Of a DNA stretch of 17,929 nt, positions 1-6,313 are shown piece after piece. The translations under genes and the position numbers were made by a program. Origin of the DNA: JBMZCV01 sp049613665 (lineage in GTDB: Bacteria; Bacteroidota; Bacteroidia; Chitinophagales; UBA2359); contig JBMZCV010000110.1 of NCBI GenBank assembly GCA_049613665.1, positions 1 to 17,929 on the forward strand, read 5' to 3'. The notes under the pieces were generated by a model. The model made no database searches, had not been told where the DNA came from, and saw nothing but the letters and a program-made list of their open reading frames with translations. Every line of letters begins with the position of its first letter. Positions within the stretch are counted from its first letter, which is position 1.

Positions 1-54
1 GTTAAAGTCAATCCTAAAAATGAAAAATTATAACAAACTTACTTTACAGTGTAT

Positions 55-163
55 TTAAGTAGTCGTTCAGAAGTTTTTGGGCATTTTAGAACAAACTAGC
101 ACTTTGATTCTCAATGCATTAGCAACTAAATCAATGCTTTATTAAATAGCAATTGGTACTTAA
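55..163 (+). repeat. Family A structured repeat, copy 1
   Basis: A 109-bp element beginning TTAAGTAGTCG and ending GGTACTTAA. It is closely similar to copies at 518-626 and 17415-17520 and more distantly to three others. It contains the central stem-loop region (AGCACTTTGA / TCAATGCATT). The 3'-terminal hairpin is weakened here (AGCAA / GTACT). No open reading frame is apparent inside. It lies just before a plus-strand terminator, downstream of whatever gene ends to the left of the window. Confidence 0.85.
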
Positions 164-176
164 AAAATAATAAGTC

Positions 177-210
177 AAGCTACACTTTTGATATAAAAGT
201 GTAGCTTTTT
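177..210 (+). terminator. Intrinsic terminator, plus strand
   Basis: A perfect 13-bp stem (AAGCTACACTTTT at 177-189 pairing with 195-207) with a 5-nt loop, followed by a T-run. The T-run is on the plus strand only, so it probably ends a plus-strand gene lying left of the window. Family A copy 1 sits between that gene and this terminator. Confidence 0.75.
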
Positions 211-268
211 TATATTTTCTTGTACTTTCTTTTAGAAAATAATTTTTTGAGCGTAAAAAACAGATTTA

Positions 269-289
269 TAAGTGTCAAGTACTACTTAA
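269..289 (+). repeat. Collapsed family A remnant (ends only)
   Basis: These 21 bases read, on the minus strand, as the first nine bases of family A (TTAAGTAGT) fused directly to its terminal piece (ACTTGACACTTA). It looks like a family A copy that lost its whole interior and lies in reverse orientation. It abuts family B copy 1. The match is short, so this is an inference. Confidence 0.4.
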
Positions 290-470
290 CAATGATTCTG
301 ACATTTTTTATAATAATTTTCATTGAATAAAAAAACACCTTTTGGCAAGAGAAACATACTATTTTTCAGTTCAAAAGGCCATAAAATTTGCAAATATGGG
401 ACACCTTAGCCTAAAAAAAATAGTATATTTAAGCCTTTGATAAAAAAATGTATAAATGTCCGAACTATTG
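290..470 (-). repeat. Family B MITE-like element, copy 1
   Basis: A 181-bp element in reverse orientation to the other two copies. Its ends are inverted repeats (CAATGATTCTGACATTT at 290 onward; the right end is ATGTCCGAACTATTG finishing at 470). The interior has the family's second inverted repeat (ACTATTTTT ... AAAATAGT) and a GGCC-containing stem. No coding capacity is seen. CTTAA occurs immediately left of the element and again one base beyond its right end, a possible imperfect target duplication. Confidence 0.75.
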
Positions 471-479
471 GCTTAATAG

Positions 480-504
480 AATGCGTTGGCGTTGTCAACA
501 CATT
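480..504. repeat. Short inverted repeat next to family B copy 1
   Basis: AATGCGTTG (480-488) pairs with CAACACATT (496-504) around a 7-nt loop. The sequence resembles the AATGCGTTAGC portion of family A and may be a fragment of it. It lies between family B copy 1 and family A copy 2. Confidence 0.45.
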
Positions 505-517
505 GAGAAGCAAGGTA

Positions 518-626
518 TTAAGTAGTCGTTCAGAAGTTTTTGGGCATTTCAGAACAAGATAACACCTTGATTTTCAATGCGTTAGCGACTAAACAAATGC
601 TTTATTAAATAGTACTTCGTACTTAA
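518..626 (+). repeat. Family A structured repeat, copy 2
   Basis: A 109-bp copy, about 95% identical by eye to copy 6 at the other end of the window. Three stems can be drawn: GTTCAGAA with TTTCAGAAC near the left, AACACCTTGA with TCAATGCGTT in the middle, and AGTAC with GTACT at the right end. It ends about 60 bases before the -33 site of the pirin promoter, so it could influence that promoter, but no direct sign of this is visible. Confidence 0.88.
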
Positions 627-684
627 ATACTAGAAATAAGCAACTTATCTTGCTTGTTTGAGAAAGTTGAATGTAAGAGGCTTT

Positions 685-713
685 TTTGAATGAACTTTTT
701 AATCTTAAATTTG
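685..713 (+). promoter_or_regulatory. Bacteroidetes-type promoter of the pirin gene
   Basis: TTTG at 685-688, a 17-base spacer, then TAAATTTG at 706-713, which fits the Bacteroidetes consensus TTG-N17-23-TAnnTTTG. Transcription would begin near 720, about 30 bases before the ATG at 750. This site also supports the ATG at 750 over the upstream TTG at 726, which would lie only a few bases into the transcript. Confidence 0.65.
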
Positions 714-749
714 TTTAAACAATAGTTGTTTGAACAAATATTTACAAAA

Positions 750-1610
750 ATGAAACAAAAACAAATAATACACCTGACCAATAGTTCTGATTTGCAAGTA
801 GGCACAGCAAATATTAAACAGCCTTTGCCAAACGCAAAAGTTTCGCAGATAAGTCCTTTTTTGCTATTGCATCACCTGCAACCTATTAGTGTAGCGGCTG
901 GCATAGACCCTTTAGGCGTAGGGCCACATCCTCATCGTGGATTTGAACCTATTACTTTTTTGTTTTCTGGCGGCATTGAGCATCGTGATTCGCATGGTAA
1001 TCATGGTATTTTAGCGAGTGGTGATGTACAATGGATGACAGCAGGAAGAGGCATTGTGCATAGTGAGCGAGCATCGAAAGAGTTTATGAAAGCTGGCGGC
1101 ACATTGGAGCTAGTACAACTTTGGGTTAATCTACCGAAAAAAGATAAAATGACAGCCGCACGTTATCAAGATATTAAAAGCGAACAAATTCCTGTGATAA
1201 CACAACAGCAAGAAGCTATAAAAATTAGAATAATTGCTGGCAATTTTGAAGGCAAAACAGGCCCTGCCAACACGTTTTCGCCTATTACTGCCTTACATGT
1301 GACGATGAAACCTAATAGCAAAGCGACTTTACCTATTGCTAAAAAGCACAATTCTTTTGTTTATGTGTTGGGAGGCCATCTCAATATGCAAAAAACAAAT
1401 ATTGAGGCTACGCAATTGGCGGTGCTTTCGGAAGAAGGAGATTTTGTGAGTATAACGGCAAATAAAGACAGCCATTTTTTGCTATTATCTGGCGAGCCTA
1501 TACACGAAAAAGTGGTCAGTTGGGGGCCATATGTCATGAATACGCAAACCGAAATTTTGGAAGCGATGAGAGATTATCAAGCTGGAAAGATGGGTATTTT
1601 GACTTATTGA
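750..1610 (+). CDS. Pirin family protein
   Basis: Encodes 286 residues from the ATG at 750; an in-frame TTG at 726 is less likely because it falls almost at the predicted transcription start. Pirins are bicupin proteins that bind one metal ion (usually iron) in the N-terminal cupin. Some act as quercetinases, and others as redox-sensing cofactors. The four metal ligands of the family are visible: H60 and H62 in PHPHRGFE, then H104 and E106 in IVHSE. The N-terminal pirin domain spans roughly 20-125 and the C-terminal cupin roughly 170-275 (ending GPYVMNT). Length is normal for the family. It appears monocistronic, with its own promoter at 685-713 and no close downstream plus-strand gene. The family assignment is secure; the substrate or partner cannot be told from sequence. 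Confidence 0.93.
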   Translation: MKQKQIIHLTNSSDLQVGTANIKQPLPNAKVSQISPFLLLHHLQPISVAAGIDPLGVGPHPHRGFEPITFLFSGGIEHRDSHGNHGILASGDVQWMTAGRGIVHSERASKEFMKAGGTLELVQLWVNLPKKDKMTAARYQDIKSEQIPVITQQQEAIKIRIIAGNFEGKTGPANTFSPITALHVTMKPNSKATLPIAKKHNSFVYVLGGHLNMQKTNIEATQLAVLSEEGDFVSITANKDSHFLLLSGEPIHEKVVSWGPYVMNTQTEILEAMRDYQAGKMGILTY

Positions 1611-1654
1611 TAAAACATTTTGCAGCAGGAAAAACTTTTTTTGTGACTACATAT

Positions 1655-1916
1655 CATATGTGATTCAATCTCAATAATAGAAATTATTCCAGTCCAATCT
1701 TTTCTTATAGAAGTAGGCAACAAATCGAAGAATAACACTCTTCAAATACGTTTTTCTTCTCGACCATAATTTTTATCTTCGATTTTAATAACTTGTTCAA
1801 ATGAGGTTGTTTCATCAAAAAGTTTTGCTGTTTGCTCATATAAACTAGGTTGGTTCTTTTTAAAGCTAGTAAATAATTAGCATTTTTTTCTTCTACTAAT
1901 TTTGTAGCCATATCTA
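1655..1916 (-). pseudogene. ISAs1-type transposase remnant
   Basis: The minus strand reads a decayed piece of a DDE transposase resembling the ISAs1 family. One frame gives DMATKLVEEKNANYLLALK. After a one-base loss in an A-run (1857-1861) the next frame continues KNQPSLYEQTAKLF and on to KNYGREEKRI. A TGA stop (1742-1744) interrupts, and the same frame then gives KDWTGIISIIEIES. These match in order the family's GADYLLALKGNQ, GR-E-R and W-GL-SI-IES motifs, recalled from knowledge rather than searched. Both ends of the gene are missing and no IS terminal repeats were recognised. It is non-functional. The 68-residue open frame that covers part of it (1705-1911) is not a real gene. Confidence 0.72.
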
Positions 1917-2039
1917 AGAGATGGCTTAAAAATTACAAATGTCTTATTTCTTTTGATTAACTACTTAACATTTAACTACCCATAGACCATTTGTAATTTT
2001 ACGAATAAGATAAAACACGTTTTGCATTATTTTTGCTTA

Positions 2040-2070
2040 GGTTGAAGGCACTTTAAAAGTGCCTTCAACC
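2040..2070. repeat. Family D palindrome, copy 1 (terminator-like, downstream of gcvT)
   Basis: GGTTGAAGGCACTTT (2040-2054) is a perfect reverse complement of 2056-2070. It lies 18 bases beyond the gcvT stop. A T-run follows on the plus strand only. It shares GGCACTTT...AGTGCC and the GG/CC ends with two palindromes on the other side of gcvT (3396-3428, 3475-3505), so it is probably a repeat used as a terminator. Confidence 0.7.
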
Positions 2071-2088
2071 TTTTTCGTGTATATTTTC

Positions 2089-3171
2089 CTATAAAAAAGG
2101 AAATTTCACAATCTCTGCTTTAACTGTTTTTTTGCGTATTTTCACAAAAACTTCCGTTCCTACAATTGCTTTTTCAGTAGCAACATAAGCCATCGCAATC
2201 GCTTTGTTCAAAGATGGCGATTTTGTGCCAGATGTTACCCTGCCGATATTTTCGCCATTTTCGTCCAACACCTCATAGCCTGTGCGTGCAATGCCTTTGC
2301 CCAACAAAGTTAAGCCGCACAATTTCTGCTTTATTCCGTTTTTCTTTTGTGCCAGCAAAATATCTCTAGCGACTAAATTTTTCTTATAGGTTTTGGTTAT
2401 CCAACCCAAGCCTGCTTCTAGCGGAGTAGTGCTGTCGTCAATATCGTTGCCATACAAACAAAAGCCTTTTTCTAATCGAAGTGTATCACGAGCCGCCAAA
2501 CCTGTCGGTTGCAAGCCTGTTTTTTCTCCTGCCTGCATGATACTATTCCAAATATGCTCGGAATTGTGAGCATAAAAATACACTTCAAAGCCGCCAGCAC
2601 CTGTGTAGCCTGTGCTAGAAACCAAAACTTTTTCTACGCCAGCGAATACCCCTTTTTGGCAAGTGTAATAAGTCATATCGCCCAAATTCATGTCGGTAAG
2701 TGGCTGCAAAACGGCTGCGGCATTTGGCCCTTGAATGGCTAATAGAGCTGTTTTTTCGGAAATATCAATAAATTCAATATCTTGTTTTGGCAAAAACTGT
2801 TGCAAATATGCCCAATCTTTCGCCACATTTGCACCATTTACCACTAGCATATATGTGCCATCTGGCAGTGCATACACGAGCATATCATCGACGATGCCGC
2901 CATTTTCATTCAAAATGCAAGAATATTGCACCTTGCCAGGCTTCAACTTGGAGGCATCATTACTGCTAAAGCGTTGGATAAAACTTAAAGCATTTTTTCC
3001 TTTAACAATAAACTCGCCCATGTGCGACACATCGAAAATACCGACATTTTGGCGAACATTTAAGTGTTCAGCCGCAATACTGCCGTAGCTTATCGGCATT
3101 TCGTAGCCCGCAAAAGGACACATTTTAGCATTTAGCTGTTTGTGAAATTCGTAAAAAGGAGTGCGTTTCAT
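2089..3171 (-). CDS. gcvT: Glycine cleavage system T protein (aminomethyltransferase)
   Basis: Encodes 360 residues from the ATG at 3171; an alternative TTG nine bases upstream is not needed. GcvT takes the aminomethyl group from the lipoylated H protein, releases ammonia, and makes 5,10-methylene-tetrahydrofolate in the cytoplasm. Recognisable family stretches are the N-terminal FHKQLNAKMCPFAGYEMPI, VGIFDVSHMGEF, the central LAIQGPNA, TGYTGAGGFEVY, LAARDTLRLEKGFCLYGND, and the C-terminal barrel with GRVTSGTKSPSL. Length matches the family. No other glycine cleavage gene is in the window, as is common where gcvT, gcvH and gcvP are unlinked. It is bounded by a terminator-like palindrome downstream (2040-2070) and by another gene's terminator just upstream (3204-3240), so it is probably transcribed alone. 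No convincing TAnnTTTG promoter was found in the short upstream region. Confidence 0.96.
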   Translation of the reverse strand: MKRTPFYEFHKQLNAKMCPFAGYEMPISYGSIAAEHLNVRQNVGIFDVSHMGEFIVKGKNALSFIQRFSSNDASKLKPGKVQYSCILNENGGIVDDMLVYALPDGTYMLVVNGANVAKDWAYLQQFLPKQDIEFIDISEKTALLAIQGPNAAAVLQPLTDMNLGDMTYYTCQKGVFAGVEKVLVSSTGYTGAGGFEVYFYAHNSEHIWNSIMQAGEKTGLQPTGLAARDTLRLEKGFCLYGNDIDDSTTPLEAGLGWITKTYKKNLVARDILLAQKKNGIKQKLCGLTLLGKGIARTGYEVLDENGENIGRVTSGTKSPSLNKAIAMAYVATEKAIVGTEVFVKIRKKTVKAEIVKFPFL

Positions 3172-3203
3172 GTTATACAATTAAGAAAGGATTTTTATAT
3201 AAA

Positions 3204-3240
3204 AAAACATGATACCTATATTGTATAGGCATCATGTTTT
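3204..3240 (-). terminator. Intrinsic terminator immediately upstream of gcvT
   Basis: AAAACATGAT-A-CCTATA (3204-3220) pairs with 3224-3240 with one mismatch and a 3-nt loop. On the minus strand it is followed by seven T. It would end transcription arriving from the orphan reading frame at 3260-3395, or from purA, and so separate gcvT from them. Confidence 0.7.
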
Positions 3241-3259
3241 ATGTCAAATAACTGAATAT

Positions 3260-3395
3260 TTAAAAGGGATAAGTTGCTTTCATGCCATTGTTGGTGATAA
3301 CACCATAGCCGTCAGGATAGCTGAAAATCTGAATGTTATGATATGCCAAAAGGATGTTAGATCTTATTGGATTAAAACGACTTTTTCGTAAAACG
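3260..3395 (-). pseudogene. Orphan C-terminal coding fragment of unknown gene
   Basis: The minus strand reads without a stop through 3395 into RFTKKSFNPIR... and ends SYPDGYGVITNNG followed by MKATYPF and a TAA (3260-3262). An intrinsic terminator follows about 20 bases later. The composition looks like the end of a real protein. Upstream, the frame runs through the palindrome at 3396-3428 and meets a stop shortly after, so there is no plausible start. I do not recognise the protein. It may be the truncated 3' end of a gene displaced by the palindrome cluster. A plus-strand 60-codon frame over the same bases (3209-3391) looks like a shadow. Confidence 0.35.
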
Positions 3396-3610
3396 AGGTG
3401 GTAGGCACTTTAGAAGTGCCTGCCACCTAAGATTTGCTTTTTATTTCAAAATGTTATTGTTTTGAAATATATGTGGTGGCAGGCATTTTCAAAATGCCTA
3501 CCACCTTATTTTCCTATTATTGCACATCTAAAATTTTGTGAATAAGATTTATTATCGAAAACAAAAAACTCAATTTATTGTCTTGATGGCTATGGTGATA
3601 ACACCAACAA
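3288..3610. repeat. Imperfect inverted repeat flanking a palindrome cluster
   Basis: TTGTTGGTG(A)TA(A)CACC and following bases at 3288-3313 recur as the reverse complement at 3585-3610: 26 bases with three mismatches. The 14-mer TGGTGATAACACCA lies in both arms. The arms enclose the three-hairpin cluster at 3396-3505. Its origin is unclear. Confidence 0.5.
3396..3505. repeat. Family D palindromes, copies 2 and 3, flanking a third hairpin
   Basis: Three consecutive hairpins. The first is 3396-3410 with 3414-3428 (15 bp, one wobble, core GGTAGGCACTT). The second is ATTTCAAAA (3443-3451) with TTTTGAAAT (3460-3468). The third is 3475-3489 with 3491-3505 (15 bp, core GGCAGGCATTTT, one wobble). 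The outer two are variants of each other and of 2040-2070. The cluster lies about 150 bases downstream of purA on its strand and could act as a terminator region for it, but there are no clear T-runs. Confidence 0.75.
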
Positions 3611-3652
3611 CAACGATAATATAAGAAAACTTATAAACAATTGCTCAAAAAA

Positions 3653-4945
3653 TTAAGCAATCAAGCTTGCCTTTACTTTTCTGTGAACCAATTGATTTCG
3701 CTCTGGCCCTGTCGAAAGAATGCTAATATCGCAGCCTAAATATTGCTCTACAAAGTGAATATAATTTTGTAAAACAGGAGGCAATTCATCAAAGTATCTC
3801 ATATCCGAAAGGTCGCATTGCCAGCCTTCAAATGCTTTATAAATTATTTCTAAGCTGGTATTTTCGAGGTCGTAAGGCAGTTTTTTTGTCGTAATATCAT
3901 TATACTTATAATGCGTGCAAGCCTCAATTTGTGGTAAAACCGATAGAATATCTACCTTTGTCATCACAACTTGCGTTACGCCACTTAGCATAATCGCATA
4001 TCGCAAAGCAGGTAAATCTATCCAGCCGCAACGACGTGGACGACCTGTCGTTGCACCAAACTCGCCACCTTCTTGTCGGATTCTTTCGCCCATTTCTCCA
4101 TGAAGCTCTGTTGGAAAAGGGCCGCCGCCTACTCTTGTGCAGTAGGCTTTTGTGATACCGATTACCTCTTTGATGAGCGAAGGAGCGATGCCCAAACCAT
4201 TGCAAACGCCAGCAGTGATAGTATTTGAAGAGGTAACAAAAGGATATGTGCCAAAATCAATATCTAACATGCTACCTTGAGCACCTTCTGCCAATACTTT
4301 TTTGCCGTCTTCGATTTGCTCATTGATGAAATACTCGCCATCGACGATTTGCAAGTTTTTGAGTTTTTCGATACTTTCAAACCACTTTTCTTCCAACTCA
4401 CTCAAATCATACTCAAAACCATAGTATTTTTTGAGCAAACCTTCATGCTTGGCTTTCAAGCTTTCGTATCGTTTTCTGAAATCAGCTCGCTCAATATCGC
4501 CTACACGCAAGCCATTTCTACCGATTTTGTCGGAATAAGTCGGGCCAATACCTCGCAAGGTAGAACCGATTTTGGCTTTGCCTTTTGCAGCTTCCGAAGC
4601 AGCATCTAGCATTTTGTGCGTTGGCAAAATAAGCTGTGCTTTTCTTGCAATATATAAACGTCCGATAGGATTTACACCAACAGCTTTAATTTTGTCGATT
4701 TCGGCTTGCAGCGTAACAGGGTCTATCACTACGCCATTGCCGATAAAATTGAGCAAGTTTTGATGAAAAATGCCTGATGGAATATGGTGTAATACCACCT
4801 TTTTTCCATCGTAATACAAAGTATGTCCTGCATTTGGGCCGCCTTGAAAGCGTGCCACTACATGGTAGTTGTGAGCCAAAAAATCTACGATTTTTCCTTT
4901 GCCCTCATCGCCCCACTGAAGCCCTAAAAGTACATCAACTGACAT
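3653..4945 (-). CDS. purA: Adenylosuccinate synthetase
   Basis: Encodes 430 residues, normal for bacterial PurA. It joins IMP and aspartate using GTP to make adenylosuccinate, the first committed step to AMP, in the cytoplasm. The N-terminal P-loop-like GDEGKGK is at residues 12-18, with the catalytic D13 and H41 (in GPNAGHT). The signature region TTGRPRRCGWID and the C-terminal STGPERNQ are also present. The ATG at 4945 gives the standard family start MSVDVLLGLQWGDEGKG. The STAS gene lies 117 bases upstream on the same strand, so co-transcription is possible but unproven. No terminator was seen directly after the stop; the nearest strong hairpins are at 3396-3505. Confidence 0.97.
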   Translation of the reverse strand: MSVDVLLGLQWGDEGKGKIVDFLAHNYHVVARFQGGPNAGHTLYYDGKKVVLHHIPSGIFHQNLLNFIGNGVVIDPVTLQAEIDKIKAVGVNPIGRLYIARKAQLILPTHKMLDAASEAAKGKAKIGSTLRGIGPTYSDKIGRNGLRVGDIERADFRKRYESLKAKHEGLLKKYYGFEYDLSELEEKWFESIEKLKNLQIVDGEYFINEQIEDGKKVLAEGAQGSMLDIDFGTYPFVTSSNTITAGVCNGLGIAPSLIKEVIGITKAYCTRVGGGPFPTELHGEMGERIRQEGGEFGATTGRPRRCGWIDLPALRYAIMLSGVTQVVMTKVDILSVLPQIEACTHYKYNDITTKKLPYDLENTSLEIIYKAFEGWQCDLSDMRYFDELPPVLQNYIHFVEQYLGCDISILSTGPERNQLVHRKVKASLIA

Positions 4946-5062
4946 TGAATTTTGATTTAATATAAGAATGTGATAAAAAAATGAATTTGTCTTTTTTTGA
5001 ATAAAACTAATTTGTAAAACTCACTTCTGATGATGAAAATACGCTTTAACAAATAGTTTTGC

Positions 5063-5443
5063 TTACATCTTTATAGTTTCGTTTTCTTTTTTTAATGCTG
5101 TTAGCTTTTCGATGGCCTTTTCCAAATTTGGCTCGATAGTAAAAATCGCATTCAGCTTAGTGACTATCAACAGCTTTTTTATTTGTTCGCTGAGGTTTGC
5201 CAAAATGAGTTCGCCGCCAGCGTTTCTTGCCTTAGTTAATATACTCAACAAAACTCCCAAACCTGTGCTATTTATCAATTGTACTTCAGACAATTCGGCG
5301 ATAAAGTGTGTTTTTTCGTCTGCAATTTTATCTTCGATATCGTCTATAATAGTAGCTATTTGGTGCTGTCCAATCAATTTTCCTTTTAAAGCAATGATAA
5401 CAAAATTTTCTTGCTCTGTTATATTAAAATTCATAGGTTTCAT
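5063..5443 (-). CDS. STAS-domain protein (anti-sigma factor antagonist-like)
   Basis: Encodes 126 residues from ATG 5443, or 123 from the in-frame ATG at 5434; both give the same domain. It is a single STAS domain of the SpoIIAA/RsbV type, with the conserved loop INSTGLGVLLS containing S59, the position phosphorylated by anti-sigma kinases in classic partner switching. The N-terminal strand pattern (FVIIALKGKL) and the helix after the serine are normal. The C-terminus adds a short charged tail (EKLTALKKENE). In the known systems such a protein binds a histidine-kinase-like anti-sigma factor and is dephosphorylated by a PP2C phosphatase. No such kinase is in the window. A PP2C-domain protein lies two genes upstream, but its phosphatase motifs are altered (see 6314-8722). 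A partnership is only conjecture. Confidence 0.85.
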   Translation of the reverse strand: MKPMNFNITEQENFVIIALKGKLIGQHQIATIIDDIEDKIADEKTHFIAELSEVQLINSTGLGVLLSILTKARNAGGELILANLSEQIKKLLIVTKLNAIFTIEPNLEKAIEKLTALKKENETIKM

Positions 5444-5474
5444 ATTTGTAAAAATAAGTAAAGTGAGTAGTTTA

Positions 5475-5555
5475 TTTGTAACCGTTTGACAGTAGTTTTT
5501 TTAAGATATATTTGTTTGTAACTATTTGTGTTGTGGCAATTTTATCTAAAAAGCA
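5475..5555. repeat. Family C terminal-repeat remnants
   Basis: Bases from 5518 onward (GTAACTATTTGTGTTGTGGC, then AATTTTATCTAAAAA) closely match the left inverted repeat of the family C element at 12848. A second partial start (GTAACCGTTTGACAGTAG) lies near 5478. No right end is recognisable. The intergenic space between the STAS and Fur genes thus holds decayed family C ends. Confidence 0.5.
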
Positions 5556-5577
5556 AAAAAACTCTAAATGGTTGCAT

Positions 5578-6054
5578 TTACTTTTTTGCTTTGTGTTCAC
5601 AAGTTTGGTTTTCGCAAACGCCATATAAATTGAGGGAATGATGAGCAATTTTGAAATGCAGCAACTCCCCTACCATGCTTTTTATTTGCTGAATGCGAGG
5701 GTCGCAAAACTCCACTACTTTTTTGCAATCAATACAAATGAGATGGTCGTGTTGTTTATATCCATAAGCTTTTTCGTATTGGGCTACATTTTTTCCAAAT
5801 TGATGTTTGGTCACTAAGCCAGATGCAACAAGTAGCTCAAGGGTGTTGTAAACCGTTGCTCGGCTAATATTTTGATGATTATTTTTCATGTATAAATACA
5901 AGGTTTCGGCATCAAAATGGTCATTTCGAGTATAAATTTGTTCTAAAACTCCAAATCGCTCTGGCGTTTTTCGTTGTCTATTTTTTTCCAAATAGGCAGT
6001 AAAAATAGCAGTTGCTTCTCGCAATTGCTGTTTGTTTTTCTTCGATTTGGGCAT
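5578..6054 (-). CDS. Fur-family metal/peroxide-responsive repressor
   Basis: Encodes 158 residues from the ATG at 6054 (MPKSKKNKQQLR). A longer frame opens at 6105, but its extra 17 residues overlap the predicted promoter and do not look like Fur. The N-terminal winged helix includes ERFGVLEQIY, HFDAETLYLYM and the recognition region ISRATVYNTLELLVASGLV. The C-terminal dimerisation domain has HDHLICIDC and CENQTC, which form the usual CxxC...CxxxxC structural zinc site. Fur, Zur and PerR subtypes cannot be separated by eye. A promoter and a palindrome that may be its own operator lie upstream (6103-6159), suggesting autoregulation. It stands between the STAS gene and the PP2C-TPR gene, each apparently with separate signals. 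Confidence 0.92.
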   Translation of the reverse strand: MPKSKKNKQQLREATAIFTAYLEKNRQRKTPERFGVLEQIYTRNDHFDAETLYLYMKNNHQNISRATVYNTLELLVASGLVTKHQFGKNVAQYEKAYGYKQHDHLICIDCKKVVEFCDPRIQQIKSMVGELLHFKIAHHSLNLYGVCENQTCEHKAKK

Positions 6055-6102
6055 AAAAATAGCTTTTAAGTGAAAAATGCAAAGATAAATGTTTTTCGGT
6101 CG

Positions 6103-6131
6103 CAAAGTTAGCGTTTTTTTTAGAATTACAA
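6103..6131 (-). promoter_or_regulatory. Bacteroidetes-type promoter of the Fur-family gene
   Basis: On the minus strand TTG (6131-6129), an 18-base spacer, then TAACTTTG (6110-6103), matching TTG-N17-23-TAnnTTTG. Transcription would start near 6096, about 42 bases before ATG 6054. A second TAnnTTTG (TATCTTTG, 6087-6080) lies downstream, but its nearest TTTG is only 15 bases away. The first is preferred. Confidence 0.6.
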
Positions 6132-6159
6132 CCTATTCTGAGTAGTATTAGAATAGGTT
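6130..6159. promoter_or_regulatory. Palindrome overlapping the Fur-gene promoter, candidate operator
   Basis: AACCTATTCT (6130-6139) and AGAATAGGTT (6150-6159) form a perfect 10-bp inverted repeat with centres 20 bases apart, about two helical turns. One arm overlaps the -33 element. This suits a dimeric repressor site, possibly for the Fur protein itself. A T-run follows on the plus strand, so a plus-strand terminator is the alternative, but no plus-strand gene precedes it. Confidence 0.45.
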
Positions 6160-6228
6160 TTTTTCGCTAAATAGATTTTTGCTTTTTTCAAAATATTTAA
6201 ACAGCAAAGACATTATTTTATAAACAAG

Positions 6229-6264
6229 AAAACCGAAATACGTTCAATTAGTATTTCGGTTTTT
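6229..6264 (-). terminator. Terminator of the PP2C-TPR gene
   Basis: AAAACCGAAATAC (6229-6241) pairs perfectly with 6251-6263 around a 9-nt loop, 50 bases beyond the PP2C-TPR stop. T-rich tracts occur on both sides, so it could work in either direction. It separates this gene from the Fur-family gene. Confidence 0.75.
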
Positions 6265-6313
6265 TTTGAAAGAAAAAAGTCCATTGTTTAGCTATGAACT
6301 TTTAAGATAAAAA

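Noticed and set aside
623..805. 60-codon minus-strand frame before pirin
   Set aside because: It overlaps the pirin promoter and the start of the pirin gene on the opposite strand and has low-complexity composition.
1705..1911. 68-codon open frame on the minus strand as a gene
   Set aside because: It covers a frameshifted transposase remnant; after the A-run the reading continues sensibly only in another frame.
3209..3391. Plus-strand 60-codon frame upstream of gcvT
   Set aside because: It runs through the terminator hairpin and is antisense to the better-looking orphan gene tail.
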